Assembly: GCF_963675165.1 (NCBI RefSeq)
Contig: NC_087378.1
Span: 5,017,205-5,081,204, forward strand
From: Halichondria panicea
Taxonomy: Eukaryota; Porifera; Demospongiae; Suberitida; Halichondriidae
Direction of reading: 5' to 3'
Length of the DNA stretch: 64,000 nt
The notes beneath the pieces are model-generated. The model made no database searches and was not told the origin of the DNA. It was given only the letters and a program-made list of their open reading frames with translations. Made by a program: the position numbers and the translations under genes. Shown here in pieces: positions 26,101-33,700 of the stretch (its first letter is position 1; every line of letters starts with the position of its first letter).

Positions 26101-28250
26101 ACTGGCACCAAGTGCTGGGAAAGATAAAAGAGTACTCACAATTGAGGAGAATTGGGAGTACATCTGGTATTGTAGTTGCTGTCGTTATTGGCATTAAATG
26201 GGTCATAATGTGGACCAGTCATAGTGCTTAGACACTGCACGGTAGGGTATGCCGTCTGGTCCACAGGCAGAGTGTGAACATGCCACCCATGAGAACCTAC
26301 GTACAAGTAATCATAATGTATGCAAGGAAAGTGACACAATGCTCTCAACCTCACCTCTAAGTCCATCGAGATCAGTCGTAATTCTAATGCTGGGTGGATC
26401 CAGCACCTCAGTGAAGGTGATATTTCCTGTTATTCCACGACCATTAAAACTCACAATGGCAGACAGTTGACCTGAAACGAAATACGCAGTATTAAGACTG
26501 CACCGAGTGGCTGGAAATCAGTATAATTATCACCCAACTGCTTATGGGAAACTCTATAAGTGGCTGAGGGCTTCTAAATCCCATGGACACCGACAAAACA
26601 GTGTCTAACTCATTTAGATACTAGTGCGCATGCGCAAACTGCTTGACTACAATACAATTACTTGACAACGGAATACTAGGTATACTAAGTAAATTTGCAG
26701 GTATACTAAGTCCCATAGTATAACTGCTCTGAGGCACTTTTCCCATGTACTTCCCATGTAGATCTTATCAACTAGTGTCTAATAATTATTAGATCATGTT
26801 TGCCATAAATACTGCAATCTGATTGGTTAGAGGAAATGTTCTATCCAATTTAGAAAATCATGTACTTCAATAGAAAATCATGTATTTCACTTAGAAAATC
26901 ATGTAGCAAAGATTAGATAAGAACATTCAAATCTGATTGGCTAAATACTCATGGTTGCTATGATCTAAAATGCTTAGACACTGTTTAGGAAGTTTCCACA
27001 TGATTTAGAAGTCCTCAGGGCTAGTAGAACCCTCACTGCGTTCGGGATACTACAACCAGCCCTTTGGGCTTCTAAATCATGTAGAAACTTCCTAAACAGT
27101 GTCTACAACCAGCCCTTTGGGCTTCTAAATCATGTAGAAACTTCCTAAACAGTGTCTACAACCAGCCCTTTGGGCTTCTAAATCATGTAGAAACTTCCTA
27201 AACAGTGTCTAACTATTATTTATGCCTTGGTGCGCATGCGCAAGCGAGGTATACAGTAGTGTGTGTGTGTGTGTGTGTGTGTGTAGACTGTTACAGCTGC
27301 TCAAGGATCAATGAAGTGCAAGTAAGAGTTTCTATAGGCTTCCAGTCATGTTTTCTTGGATTCATATTCATGGATTTGCAAAAGAGAAAAGAGTCCGTAG
27401 CAAAACTTGTTCACCGAGTGTTGCTATACTCTTAGAAAATCTACATAGATTCATGTTGTAATTGAAAGCTACCACCGAGGCAACTTAGTAGTTAGCTCTG
27501 CACTAGAACGCTAGCTATTGGTAGCTGCAAGAGTGAGAAGAGAGCTGCAAGGCTCTGCTGACTTGTAGCCATTACTTAAATTTTTGGCATCACAGTTATC
27601 AATCGATGCCAAAAGTTCAAGTGTAAAATTCTTTATATGGTTGATAATTTATACCATATAGCTGGTAACTTCCGGGGGGGGGGGGGGGGATATTCGTGGT
27701 TTTCGTGGTTGAAGCTCTGACCACGAATATTTACCCACGAATGAAGCGACCTAGCTTGCCTACCTTTACGTACGTACCTGCAGTGCAAGCAGCAACCACG
27801 AAAATATTATCTACAAAGTGACTAAATAGTATTGCTCAACCACGAATGTTTAAATTACCAGCTATACGGTATTATGCCAGGGGCTTCTACATGGAAAATG
27901 TTAACTTTTAGCTGGTTGGAGCTAATCACGTCTATAGCATAATTATAAGCACCTTTTAACAAGGAATTCAATGGTATGAATTTTTGAAATTGAGTAAACT
28001 ATAACAAAGTTATGACAACATTATGAAGGCCAAGCTAGCTCAAGTTAATTAGACTTAAATTAGTAGTAAATGTAAATGACACTAGAAAATGAGTAGCATG
28101 TCATACAAGAAGCAATGAGTTAGAAACATAAGATTATTCAGTTCGGTTGCATGCTGACAGTGCAGTGACACGTACGTACTTACCAGAGCACAAGCAGAAA
28201 AAAACTGCCTGGAGAATAAAGACCAACTGCAACTTCAAAGCGGCTTTCAT
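1259..28250 (-). CDS. Copper-only SOD-repeat protein (CSRP-like), 17 exons, secreted, probably GPI-anchored
   Basis: Exons in coding order: 28250-28184, 26471-26355, 26296-26140, 26034-25844, 16194-16034, 14322-14163, 14097-13993, 13930-13773, 13598-13462, 13405-13313, 13257-13143, 9852-9772, 9707-9469, 9006-8888, 8675-8552, 1611-1475, 1392-1259. All junctions are GT-AG, every phase matches, and the total is 2295 nt (764 residues plus stop). Seen: a signal peptide at residues 1-22, then four SOD-like units with repeated HxH, GPH/GGH, GDL-GK and GRS-x-x-(I/L)H motifs, then a short tail and a hydrophobic C-terminus. Known: Cu-only SOD-repeat proteins are extracellular, bind copper without zinc and dismutate superoxide. 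The two zinc histidines and the electrostatic loop are absent here. Two introns exceed 6 kb and are packed with repeats. The donor of the fifteenth exon (GTGCTT) is weak. The family call is firm; individual exon edges are predictions. Confidence 0.85.
2445..2960. repeat. Family F repeat copy
   Basis: Contains TTGATTGTTTCACAAGAA, CCACAGTTAATAGTG and a late GCGCATGCGC motif. Other copies are at about 12025-12420, 22850-23230 (reverse), 23275-23610 and 63010-63380 (reverse). It is followed by family D here and at 12.4 and 23.6 kb, so F and D form one composite unit. No coding capacity seen. Confidence 0.7.
3030..3372. repeat. Family D repeat copy
   Basis: Runs from AGCTAACAAAAAGCTAGCGC to a terminal CCTCGTGCGGCTACGCCTCG hairpin next to TACCGTAT. 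Other copies: 12483-12790, 23683-23985, and reversed at 14352-14640 and 22477-22765. A CA-rich microsatellite sits just before the end in each copy. Confidence 0.75.
3376..3612. repeat. Family E repeat copy
   Basis: Shares GCAATGGCATTCC, AGCCTATAGAAACTCTTACTT and the GCGCATGCGC-type end with copies at 7960-8454, 12800-13043, 53398-53606 and reversed at 11067-11400, 27220-27560 and 37437-37620. D is followed directly by E here and at 12.8 kb. Confidence 0.7.
3618..3960. repeat. Family G repeat fragment
   Basis: Contains AGAGCACTAAAGTG, AACCCTC(A/G)GCTG and AAGAAGCCTGGAGTCT. Related pieces occur at 21590-22030, 49725-50225, 50815-51720, 51730-52015, 52888-53170 and 61020-61860 in both orientations. 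No open frame. Confidence 0.65.
3961..4406. mobile_element. MITE of about 446 bp with imperfect 30-bp terminal inverted repeats
   Basis: The left end CAGAGGAGAATGCCAGGGTC is the inverse of the right end around 4376-4406 (GACCCTGGCATTCCTCCTCTG, shifted by one base). Similar ends occur at 34878-35051 and 58308-58345. Nothing coding inside. Confidence 0.7.
4407..5031. repeat. Tandem-like duplicated segment, no gene
   Basis: Two related blocks at about 4525-4635 and 4636-4735 share CTGTATTGCAGAATGCA, GCGAATACGCAT and TTTTACACCGA. The rest to 5031 is AT-rich sequence without a supported gene. Confidence 0.5.
5034..5293. mobile_element. Pogo/Tigger-like MITE with TA duplication
   Basis: Terminal inverted repeats CAGTAGAACCTCGATTATCC and complement, flanked by TA on both sides (5032-5033, 5294-5295). 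These ends are of the pogo/Tigger type in the Tc1-mariner superfamily. 260 bp, no transposase. Confidence 0.85.
5310..6549. mobile_element. Foldback element, arms of about 560 bp
   Basis: The outer ends are CAGTGCAAC and GTTGCACTG flanked by TA. The two arms (about 5310-5880 and 5990-6549) are near-complete inverted copies, seen for instance at the TTGGCGCTTCCATTGGACCA block and its inverse near 6415. TA flanks and CAGT ends suggest Tc1/mariner mobilisation. Open frames within are by-products of the palindrome. Confidence 0.8.
6590..7220. repeat. Weak foldback region with CGCTTAGCGATGGA motifs
   Basis: Imperfect inverted pairs such as GATTGGAACATTT near 6615 and AAATGTTCCAATC near 7185 bracket a centre with TCCATCGCTTAGCGATGGA. 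A 76-residue frame at 6973-7203 has no family resemblance and lies in one arm. Confidence 0.45.
7960..8454. repeat. Family E copy interrupted by a pogo-like MITE
   Basis: The E sequence GCAATGGCATTCCAAG stops at 8023 and resumes at about 8201 (TAGGCATAATACGAGAAC), so the MITE at 8026-8198 inserted into it. A CA microsatellite lies at about 8391-8413. Confidence 0.75.
8026..8198. mobile_element. Pogo-like MITE nested in family E
   Basis: Ends CAGTGGAACC and GGTTCCACTG flanked by TA on both sides; 173 bp, no coding capacity. The internal sequence has paired AATAAAGGCCA motifs. Confidence 0.8.
8552..9852 (-). CDS. CSRP exons 12-15: SOD domain 4 (copper site intact)
   Basis: Exons 9852-9772, 9707-9469, 9006-8888 and 8675-8552 encode about residues 488-675. 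Copper ligands by motif are H521 and H523 (NWHIH), H542 (GGHYNP) and H642 (GRSIGLH). Between GGHYNP and CESGDLSGKH lies an insert of about 50 residues rich in Ser, Asn and Asp that the other domains lack. The intron between 9469 and 9006 holds a complete MITE at 9074-9419. The last exon ends at a weak GTGCTT donor just beside a 17-bp palindrome. Confidence 0.8.
9074..9419. mobile_element. MITE with TACYGTATAGTGGGTTATTT ends
   Basis: The left end TACTGTATAGTGGGTTATTT is inverted at 9400-9419, and the arms extend further (CGAAGCACTA against TTTAGTGCCTTG). It lies wholly in the CSRP intron between exons 13 and 14. One of several elements here ending TACCGTATA. Confidence 0.8.
9958..10279. mobile_element. 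hAT-like MITE with CAGGGGCGTAACTAGAA ends
   Basis: Inverted ends CAGGGGCGTAACTAG and complement are seen, a sequence style common in hAT elements. An 8-bp target duplication is not clear, so the class is tentative. A fragment with CTACGCCCCTGG occurs near 10617. Confidence 0.65.
10385..11000. repeat. Inverted repeat pair around AT-rich sequence
   Basis: GGAAAAGCAGGAAACGGAAA near 10391 is inverted near 10970 (TTTCCGTTTCCTGCTTTTCC). The 500 bp between holds no supported gene. Confidence 0.65.
11067..11400. repeat. Family E copy (reverse) with (GT)n
   Basis: Begins CCTCGGTGCGCATGCACAAG and carries a long GT microsatellite at about 11110-11161. The remainder matches the reverse complement of the other E copies. 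Confidence 0.75.
12025..13043. repeat. Composite F-D-E repeat unit
   Basis: F (12025-12420), D (12483-12790) and E (12800-13043) lie in the same order as at 2445-3612. The unit ends 100 bp before CSRP exon 11. Order conservation means the three parts moved or were duplicated together at least once. Confidence 0.7.
13143..13930 (-). CDS. CSRP exons 8-11: degenerate SOD domain 3, then start of domain 4
   Basis: Exons 13930-13773, 13598-13462, 13405-13313 and 13257-13143 encode about residues 320-487. The spacing and hydrophobic pattern follow an SOD fold, with SVSGKSVR standing where the other domains have GRS-x-x-(I/L)H, and a cysteine near the end. There is no HxH, no GPH and no GRSxxxH histidine, so all four copper ligands are missing. 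The last exon already carries the first strands of domain 4 (MAKAMFNG then GAIYL). The domain is probably structural; assignment rests on position and pattern. Confidence 0.7.
13993..16194 (-). CDS. CSRP exons 5-7: SOD domain 2 (copper site intact)
   Basis: Exons 16194-16034, 14322-14163 and 14097-13993 encode about residues 178-320. Copper ligands by motif are H226 and H228 (NWHIH), H250 (VGPHFD) and H315 (RSIAIH). CEIGDLTGK marks the zinc-loop remnant, again without the two zinc histidines. Exon 7 has two acceptors 21 nt apart, each TTTGCAG followed by CAAAT, so inclusion of seven residues may vary. The intron between 16034 and 14322 contains a family D repeat next to the acceptor. Confidence 0.85.
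14352..14640. repeat. Family D copy, reverse
   Basis: Starts CTCGAGGCGTCGCCACATAA and runs through GGCTTCTAGCCACATTCTCT to TCTATTCAACTTATAAGTTA. It sits 30 bp upstream (in coding sense) of the CSRP exon 6 acceptor. Confidence 0.7.
14650..15940. other. Intron sequence without a supported gene
   Basis: This is the left part of the CSRP intron between exons 5 and 6. It is AT-rich with a fragment of the GAGCGAAAGCAAAACATGGCG repeat near 14696 that recurs at 2395, 23210, 24030, 46512 and 63340. No coding or RNA gene is visible. Confidence 0.5.
16408..16870. mobile_element. Hairpin-headed element, copy 1 (family P)
   Basis: A near-palindrome fills 16408-16549, from AGTTATAGGC to GCCTATAACT, with the tip CTCGAGCGTAGCGAGGG. 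About 320 bp of body follows (TAGCACTAGCTATTGGTAGC, then GCATCATCGTTACTATGACT). The whole block is repeated at 19184-19675. No open frame of note. A diverged hairpin half also lies just before it at about 16280-16400. Confidence 0.75.
16961..19051. mobile_element. Possible 2.1-kb element with inverted ends
   Basis: TGACAGTGCCAATGAAAAGG near 16971 followed by ACCTTAACGCGG is inverted at about 19019-19050. Between them I see no recognisable transposase; the few frames are short. It could be a decayed DNA transposon or two insertions of one repeat. Confidence 0.5.
19184..19675. mobile_element. Hairpin-headed element, copy 2 (family P)
   Basis: The hairpin 19184-19330 has arms AGTTATAGGCTGAATCC and complement, and the tip CCCAGCGCAGCGAGGG. 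The body matches copy 1 through GTAGTTAGCTCTGCACTAGA. Compared with copy 1 both arms changed together at several positions (for example GGGATTATGAGACC against GGGGTTTTGAGACC), so pairing has been kept. Confidence 0.75.
20194..20779. mobile_element. Element with AAGGGCGTATACAGAGAAG inverted ends
   Basis: The left end CAAGGGCGTATACAGAGAAG and right end CTTCTCTGTATACGCCCTTG are perfect inverses, and the arms continue over about 60 bp. 586 bp without a supported gene. A diverged end is seen near 25665-25695. Confidence 0.75.
20780..21590. other. CSRP intron sequence, no gene seen
   Basis: Part of the 9.6-kb intron between CSRP exons 4 and 5. Only short repeats and an uninformative 72-residue minus-strand frame are visible. 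Confidence 0.4.
21957..24302. repeat. Large inverted repeat of composite F/D units
   Basis: D (reverse, 22477-22765) and F (reverse, 22850-23230) face F (23275-23610) and D (23683-23985). The flanks 21957-22030 and 24225-24302 are also inverted copies (CTCGCAAGCCACTCCTTTTT). This gives a 2.3-kb imperfect palindrome inside a CSRP intron. No genes inside. Confidence 0.7.
25199..25596. mobile_element. MITE with TACCGTATATGCTTGATCAG ends
   Basis: Perfect inverted ends TACCGTATATGCTTGATCAG at both sides; the internal sequence has repeated GAGCGGC and AAATGTTTCATTTTGCT motifs. 398 bp, no coding capacity; located in the CSRP intron. Confidence 0.8.
25844..26471 (-). CDS. CSRP exons 2-4: SOD domain 1 (copper site intact)
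   Basis: Exons 26471-26355, 26296-26140 and 26034-25844 encode about residues 23-178. Copper ligands by motif are H67 and H69 (GWHVH), H91 (TGPHYDP) and H157 (GRSVVIH). GDLFGK follows a paired cysteine. Where SOD1 has its two zinc histidines, this domain has short spacers without histidine, so only the aspartate of GDL remains of the zinc site. The catalytic arginine segment of SOD1 is also not visible. I infer a copper-binding, zinc-free domain. Confidence 0.85.
26780..27211. mobile_element. Family C hairpin element with tandemly triplicated end
   Basis: A leader (AAATACTGCAATCTGATTGG, then repeats of AGAAAATCATGTA) precedes the hairpin 26974-27105 with arms TTAGACACTGTTTAGGAAG and complement. 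The right 53 bp (CAACCAGCCCTTTGGGCTTC to CAGTGTCTA) occurs three times in tandem at 27053-27211. Tip, on the minus strand: CCCGAACGCAGTGAGGG. Other copies at 36720-37393 and 63700-64000. Confidence 0.8.
27220..27560. repeat. Family E copy, reverse, with (GT)n
   Basis: Starts GCCTTGGTGCGCATGCGCAA with a GT run at about 27260-27284. Inserted directly after the family C element. Confidence 0.7.
27674..27872. mobile_element. MITE fragment with ATATTCGTGGTT motifs, preceded by poly-G
   Basis: A run of about 16 G starts at 27674. The next 185 bp carries ATTCGTGGTT and ACCACGAAT in opposite orientations and ends TATACGGTA. Related copies are at 37737-37930 and 62437-62600. Confidence 0.65.
28184..28250 (-). 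CDS. CSRP exon 1: start codon and signal peptide
   Basis: The ATG is at 28250-28248. Residues 1-22 have two lysines followed by a long hydrophobic run (LQLVFILQAVFFCLC), typical of a eukaryotic signal peptide. The donor reads TCTG|GTAAGT and leaves phase 1, which fits the acceptor at 26471. No in-frame ATG is needed upstream. This exon shows that the SOD domains are exported rather than cytosolic, unlike SOD1. Confidence 0.85.
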
Positions 28251-29884
28251 TTTGGACTACACAGGTTGGCAGGATCTCTGCAGTCTAGTTACGTCTGCTG
28301 AGGCCAATGTCCTATACTAATACTAGGGCCTGGGATGAGGATCAAGCCGGATGGATGATACTGATTCGATTGTTGTTGACTTCCAAATAAGGTATCGACC
28401 CACACATCGTCACAAACATGTCTTGGTTAGTCTGGCCACGCCCTCTCCAACTTATAAAGAGGCTGGAAACCGAGTCTATGTCTTGGTAATGGTCCTGTGC
28501 CTGCGCATTAATTAGGACAGGTATTGGAAACCCCGCGAAATAATCTGGCTCAGATCTAAGCTAAGATCAGAGCAAAAGGCCAGTGAAGAAGCTAGTGTAT
28601 CTGTCTGTACATCTTCGTACCTATACCGGGACTCAAGTACGTGTAGGTATGTGACATTTTAATTGGCACTGTTGGTGAGAATGTCGTACTCTGTCAAACA
28701 CCTACATGTATACCATATACCAGGGATAGACTTGCAAGCCGTCACTGTTGCACGGTGAACAGTATACTGGTCAAACTCCGTGTAGAGACTCGTGCAACGT
28801 TTGCCACGATATTTGTGGCAACTCAAATTGCTAGACCGCATGCGAATATGCGGTTACCACAAGATCATTGATAGTGATGACGTAGCACTAGAAAACTCAA
28901 GGTATCACATGCAGTATACTGACGTGACGTCACGAAAACCGCATCCACTTAGAATCTTATCTGATATACTGAACTGTGCAACACAAGTATCAATAGTGAT
29001 CAATCCACTTGAGATACTGCATTTTGATTAGAGCTGGTGGAATTCCACCAGCAGAACAAAACTGTGGATAGGCTTGATTCCCGACTTTCCATCCGGGCAA
29101 CGGTAGAAGGCAACGGTAGAAGGCAGCGGCGCCCGACTATGCTTGTTATGAGTGCTATTGATCACGAGTATAACCTTCCTAATCGTTTATGGTGATTAAC
29201 ACCTCACTCACACACCTGGTACTAGCAGCCATAGAGTAGGGAATGACTCTGCAGTTTTATCAGCCACCGCCGTTATTCGAAAACAGTACGTTGTCATTGA
29301 CAGTGTGCAATTACTTGATACGGAAGTAATTGCTGTACACTCTCCAGTCACTAATGGCACATCATACGATTGTACCAATAATCCTTTAATTGGGCATGTT
29401 ATTTGGTCTAATCCCCTAATAGCCCCTAGTACAACATGGGGGTTATGTAGGGATTAGACCTGTATCCAACCCTAAGTCCCCTAGGTAGGGAAGCAACTTC
29501 AAGTCTAATTCCCCACCTTTCCCCAGTATGGGGGGAAGGGGTGGGGCATTAGTTTGACAAGTGCATTATTAAAATGCGAATTTTTACTTTTATTTTATTT
29601 TGTTACAGTGGTCTAATTATGTGTTTAGAATAAACAGCAACATGACCACGTCGCTAGATATTTAGAACAAATGTAATATTAAAGCACTGGAGTGTCCGTT
29701 GTATTAGAACAACGAAAATTGCCCAAAAGAATGTCCGGGGTAATTAATTAGAAGATTACGGTAGTAGTCATTTTACTATGCCCACTACTCAGAAAAATAT
29801 GACAGATTCGACCCAGATTAGGTGTCGTGTTATAATTATTGTATTTAATGGCAGCTCCTAATTAAACGATGTTTGTAGGTTCTA
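28251..29884. promoter_or_regulatory. Divergent intergenic region between CSRP and TACC
   Basis: The two genes start 1.6 kb apart on opposite strands. The segment near 28980-29060 (GAGCTGGTGGAATTCCACCAGC palindrome region) resembles 57960-58030, so part of it is repeat. Two short palindromes follow at 29403-29461 and 29495-29553. No convincing core promoter element was assigned to either gene. Confidence 0.4.
29403..29553. repeat. Two adjacent short palindromes
   Basis: GGTCTAATCCCCTA pairs with TAGGGATTAGACC at 29403-29461. CCCCACCTTTCCCC pairs with GGGGAAGGGGTGGGG at about 29503-29547. They lie between the CSRP and TACC starts. They could be MITE remnants or hairpin-forming regulatory DNA. 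Confidence 0.55.
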
Positions 29885-30738
29885 ATGGAAGATTACGGAC
29901 TGACGGACCAAGATTTCCAGGGCAATGGTAAATAATCCATAATCATACATGTATATACATGTACTATTTGTCGGGAAAGTACATAATTGTAATAGCTATC
30001 CTGAATGTGTATACTGTGTAAGCCGACAAGTTTAGGATTGAGTAAACTTAAGCTAAAGGTGTGCCAAGTTAGATATACACTGTCACATGTTGATACACAC
30101 ATGCTGTGGATTATGCTGCTATTATCATATACAATGTTATATACACCCATTATCGTATACAGCTGCACAATTTGATATTGAGTATCTGGAGCACATTTCC
30201 AGTGACCCATCTGAGCCAAGTGAATTAGCAAGACAAAGCCTGTATGTAAAATTTGACCCTCTTGTTGGAGACAATTCTCCTAACCGTACCATTTTTTCTG
30301 CTGATCATAATGCAATCGAGTGAGTTTAAACTATAGTTGTGTTTATATGAATATAGCAGTGGAGGTCCCTGACATATTGACACAACAATCACTATAATAA
30401 GACTTACAAACCTATTACCGATCTATATCTATGTAGGCGCATTGTAGAATTAACATGTGGTCAAACAACACTAGGTCCATTGTTGTATGTTTAAATTCTC
30501 TCATCTTGAATTAAAATTTCAGAATGAATGTTTGCATGCATGGTAGCTGTCATAACTGTGTTTCGTGTTATTGTCCAGTGTGTTACTAACAACCAGCTTG
30601 TATGGCGAACTAAGTAACATAATATATTTTCGTTTGAACTTCATAATTTGTCATGAGAACAGTCAATATTCCAGTAAAGGAGAAAACATCAACACACTGG
30701 AGTCTGATGCAGGCTTTCTTTCGTTACCTACTGGCAAG
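29885..30738 (+). CDS. TACC: TACC exons 1-4: N-terminus and SLYVKFDPL motif
   Basis: Exon 1 encodes [14 protein letters not shown] and ends in phase 1. Exon 2 (30163-30319) gives an acidic stretch with DIEYLEH, then [11 protein letters not shown], the best-conserved segment outside the coil in TACC proteins. Exons 3 (30437-30484) and 4 (30579-30738) are less conserved and end with an acidic, proline-containing segment before the coil. The compact spacing here contrasts with the large introns that follow. Confidence 0.8.
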
Positions 30739-33700
30739 GTGTGTTAATTGTATACGGGCAGTATGATCCTTGCAGTAGATTTGATTTGTTTGAATGTGTA
30801 TGTTAATCTCCTTGAAATTGTTTCGGTGCTGTCATTGTGTATTTGCATTACTCATGGGTATAAAAATCAAAGAAAGTAACCCTTTACTACAGAGTTCATA
30901 TCCCGTAGCTATGCACTGGCTGGTAGTAGTGTTATGAATAGACCAGTGTACGAATCAATACATCAATACTTCGGGGTCTATAGACAATGGAAAAGAGTTC
31001 TAAATGTCTCCTACAACTATAAAATTAATGTCTAACCCAACCCACATCCGTTACAGACATATTATATAATTCAATAACAGAAAAGTGTAAGGCTTGTGCC
31101 GCAAGCTTTTGTGCTTTCTGTTCATTTGTGGGTAGTTTGCCGTTAATTAATAAGTCAAACATAAAACATAATTCGGGATCTTTGTGCTGTTCAGCGCCAA
31201 AGTCCAACTGAAAAGGGTTGAGAACGAGGTCCAATTGCAGCATTTCACTGAGGGTCAGGTCTTCACTCTGTACAGAAGCTACCTCAACCTCCGCCCCTTG
31301 GGGTACTTGTCTATGAGGGTTGCGGGATAGTGTATCGGCGCTGGTGTTCTCCTTTCCCGCCTTGTAAACGATGTTGATACTCTTTCCGCTACCAAAGACC
31401 TTCAGCCACCACCTTGCATGCTTACCAGAGGGGTTGGGAGTTTCAAGCACAGCTTTGATGGCTGAGTGGTCACTGTAGACAATGACATCATGGCCATAGA
31501 GGTAGACTCTGAAGTGGTTAACCGCCCACACTACAGCTAATGTCTCCAGTTCCGTCATCTTTATCACAGCACTCAGCATGATACATACTTATCTGCTCAC
31601 AATTTACATGCCACATATTTTTAACTTTGGCCTTTTGATCTTCCAGTCGGGCCCTCAGGTCTTCTAGGGGGACTGTAGACTCCTGCAGGCGCTCTGTTTC
31701 AACCCTCAGTCTGGTCACCTCAGTATCAGATTCACTCAGTTCTATCTGCTGGTCCCCAGTTTGGTCTCCTGGTCCTTCAGTCTAGTCTGCTGATCTCTCA
31801 GTCTGGTCTGTTGATCTCTCAGTCTGGTCTCCTGCTCTCTCAGTCTGGTCTCTTGCTCTGCTCTCTCCCTGTCCAGGGTTAGTCTCGAATACCAGCCGGT
31901 TCTCATTGTAAGCGTGGGCGGGAGAGAACTGTCTGGTGACTCTGGGCAGAACGTTCTGTCAGTCAAGAATGTAATCATCCTGTTAACCATGTGGATAATA
32001 TCCCACAATTTGTTGTATAGAGCGGTTGCATTCTTGAAGCTATCTTACATTCTTGTAGGTAAGGCTCCAATGAATATACTCTTTTGCGGGTAAGGCTCCA
32101 ATGAATATACTCTACCCACATTCCGTCTGATGACAGAAAAGTATGCCCAGAGTCACTCAAGTGTCGCCTAACGCACCTCCGTCTCGAGTCCGTCTAGGGT
32201 ATGAGCCTCGTGCTCAGGGTTCTCTTCTCCTTCTAGTTCTGGCTCTAACTCCACTTGTAGAAAGGCGCCTTCTTCGTCTAAGAGGCTCAGGATGGGGTTT
32301 CCTTCTTCCTCACCCTCTTCTCTCCGGGCTTGGACATTTGTTGGCTGCTTTCCCATTTTCGTGAGTTTCCCTTCCAACATCAGTCTTAGATCTGTTGCAG
32401 CGGCTGTCACTGGCACTCCTAGTTCCTTCTTCAGCCATTCTGCCTTCATCCTTCTTTACTGAATGGGATTGGTAGGCCACGGGTCTTTGCCACTTCACGT
32501 GCCTCAAAACTGCAGTGTCAGCAAATCGATCTGCAAAAAGCTGAATTGATGTGCAAAATGCAAATTAAAACTGCAGAGTCAGAAAAATCGATCTGCAAGA
32601 ATTTCATTTGCTAACTGCTGCCTGACCTTTGAACCCAATGCGTTGTTAATACAATGGCAGCGTGCAATAACGCAAAGTAAAATGAATGTGTGAACTGTGA
32701 AGACACACCTATACTTCAAAGCTGTAACCATAGATTGAATAGAAGAGGGTTAGGGTTAGGGTTCAATCTATGCTGTAACAGAGCTTTGAAGGTTTGTTAG
32801 CGCTGTATTTAGTGACCTCTTGTGACTTTGTCAGCTTCTTCAGCATTGTTGTCGATTCGTTTCGCGTGTCAACTGACTTTTTTTGATCTGCATTTTGCAG
32901 ATCGATTTGCTGACTCTGCGTTTTGCAGATCAATTCAGCTGACTATGCAATTTTGATTTGCATTTTGCAGCTGACTATGCATTTTTCCAATCGATTTTGC
33001 CAAGCAGATCAATTTTTTTTTTACGCAAATGTCACTCCATACCTTTTCTCCAAGTAACTCTCTGTCTTCGCTTGACATACTGCCTTTGAAAAAACAGTTT
33101 GCAAAGGACTTCTAACTCTTCCTGGACCTCCATTGTAACACTGTTCACTCAATTCAGAACTTAATCACATCATGTGAGCACAGGCATACATCTTATTACA
33201 TCACGCAATATATGCACGCATGACAGAAACTAATAAACAATCATTACTGCTATCATCTAAGTATAGGGATAGACTACACCTAAGAGTAGAATATGCGTCT
33301 ATGTAACCTCCGCGGTTGCGGTTAGCCCGAGGCGCAAAGCCGAGGGAATCTAACCGTAACCAAGGCGGTTACTAAGACGCATATTCTACGAGTGGGTGTG
33401 GTCTATCTAACTTGGACTTCATTGCGCATGCGCGAGGCGTGGTTATAAAAAGCCAGGTTTGGTGCGTAACAACAGAAATTGAATTTGTGCGAGCTGGAGA
33501 GCTGTGAGAGACACCAGTTGACAAGAAGACGGCTTCAAAACAATGAAAAACTACAGTAAAACTTAGTAAAGCTTGTGAAACGCTTCTTGAAGATACTGGA
33601 AAGAACAGACAAGTAAAAAGAACCTAGAACTATGCTAGAACTGACTGCAACACTACAAGAAGAAGAATGGAGCTCTGTGGTGGAGTGGAGGGGGGTATAG

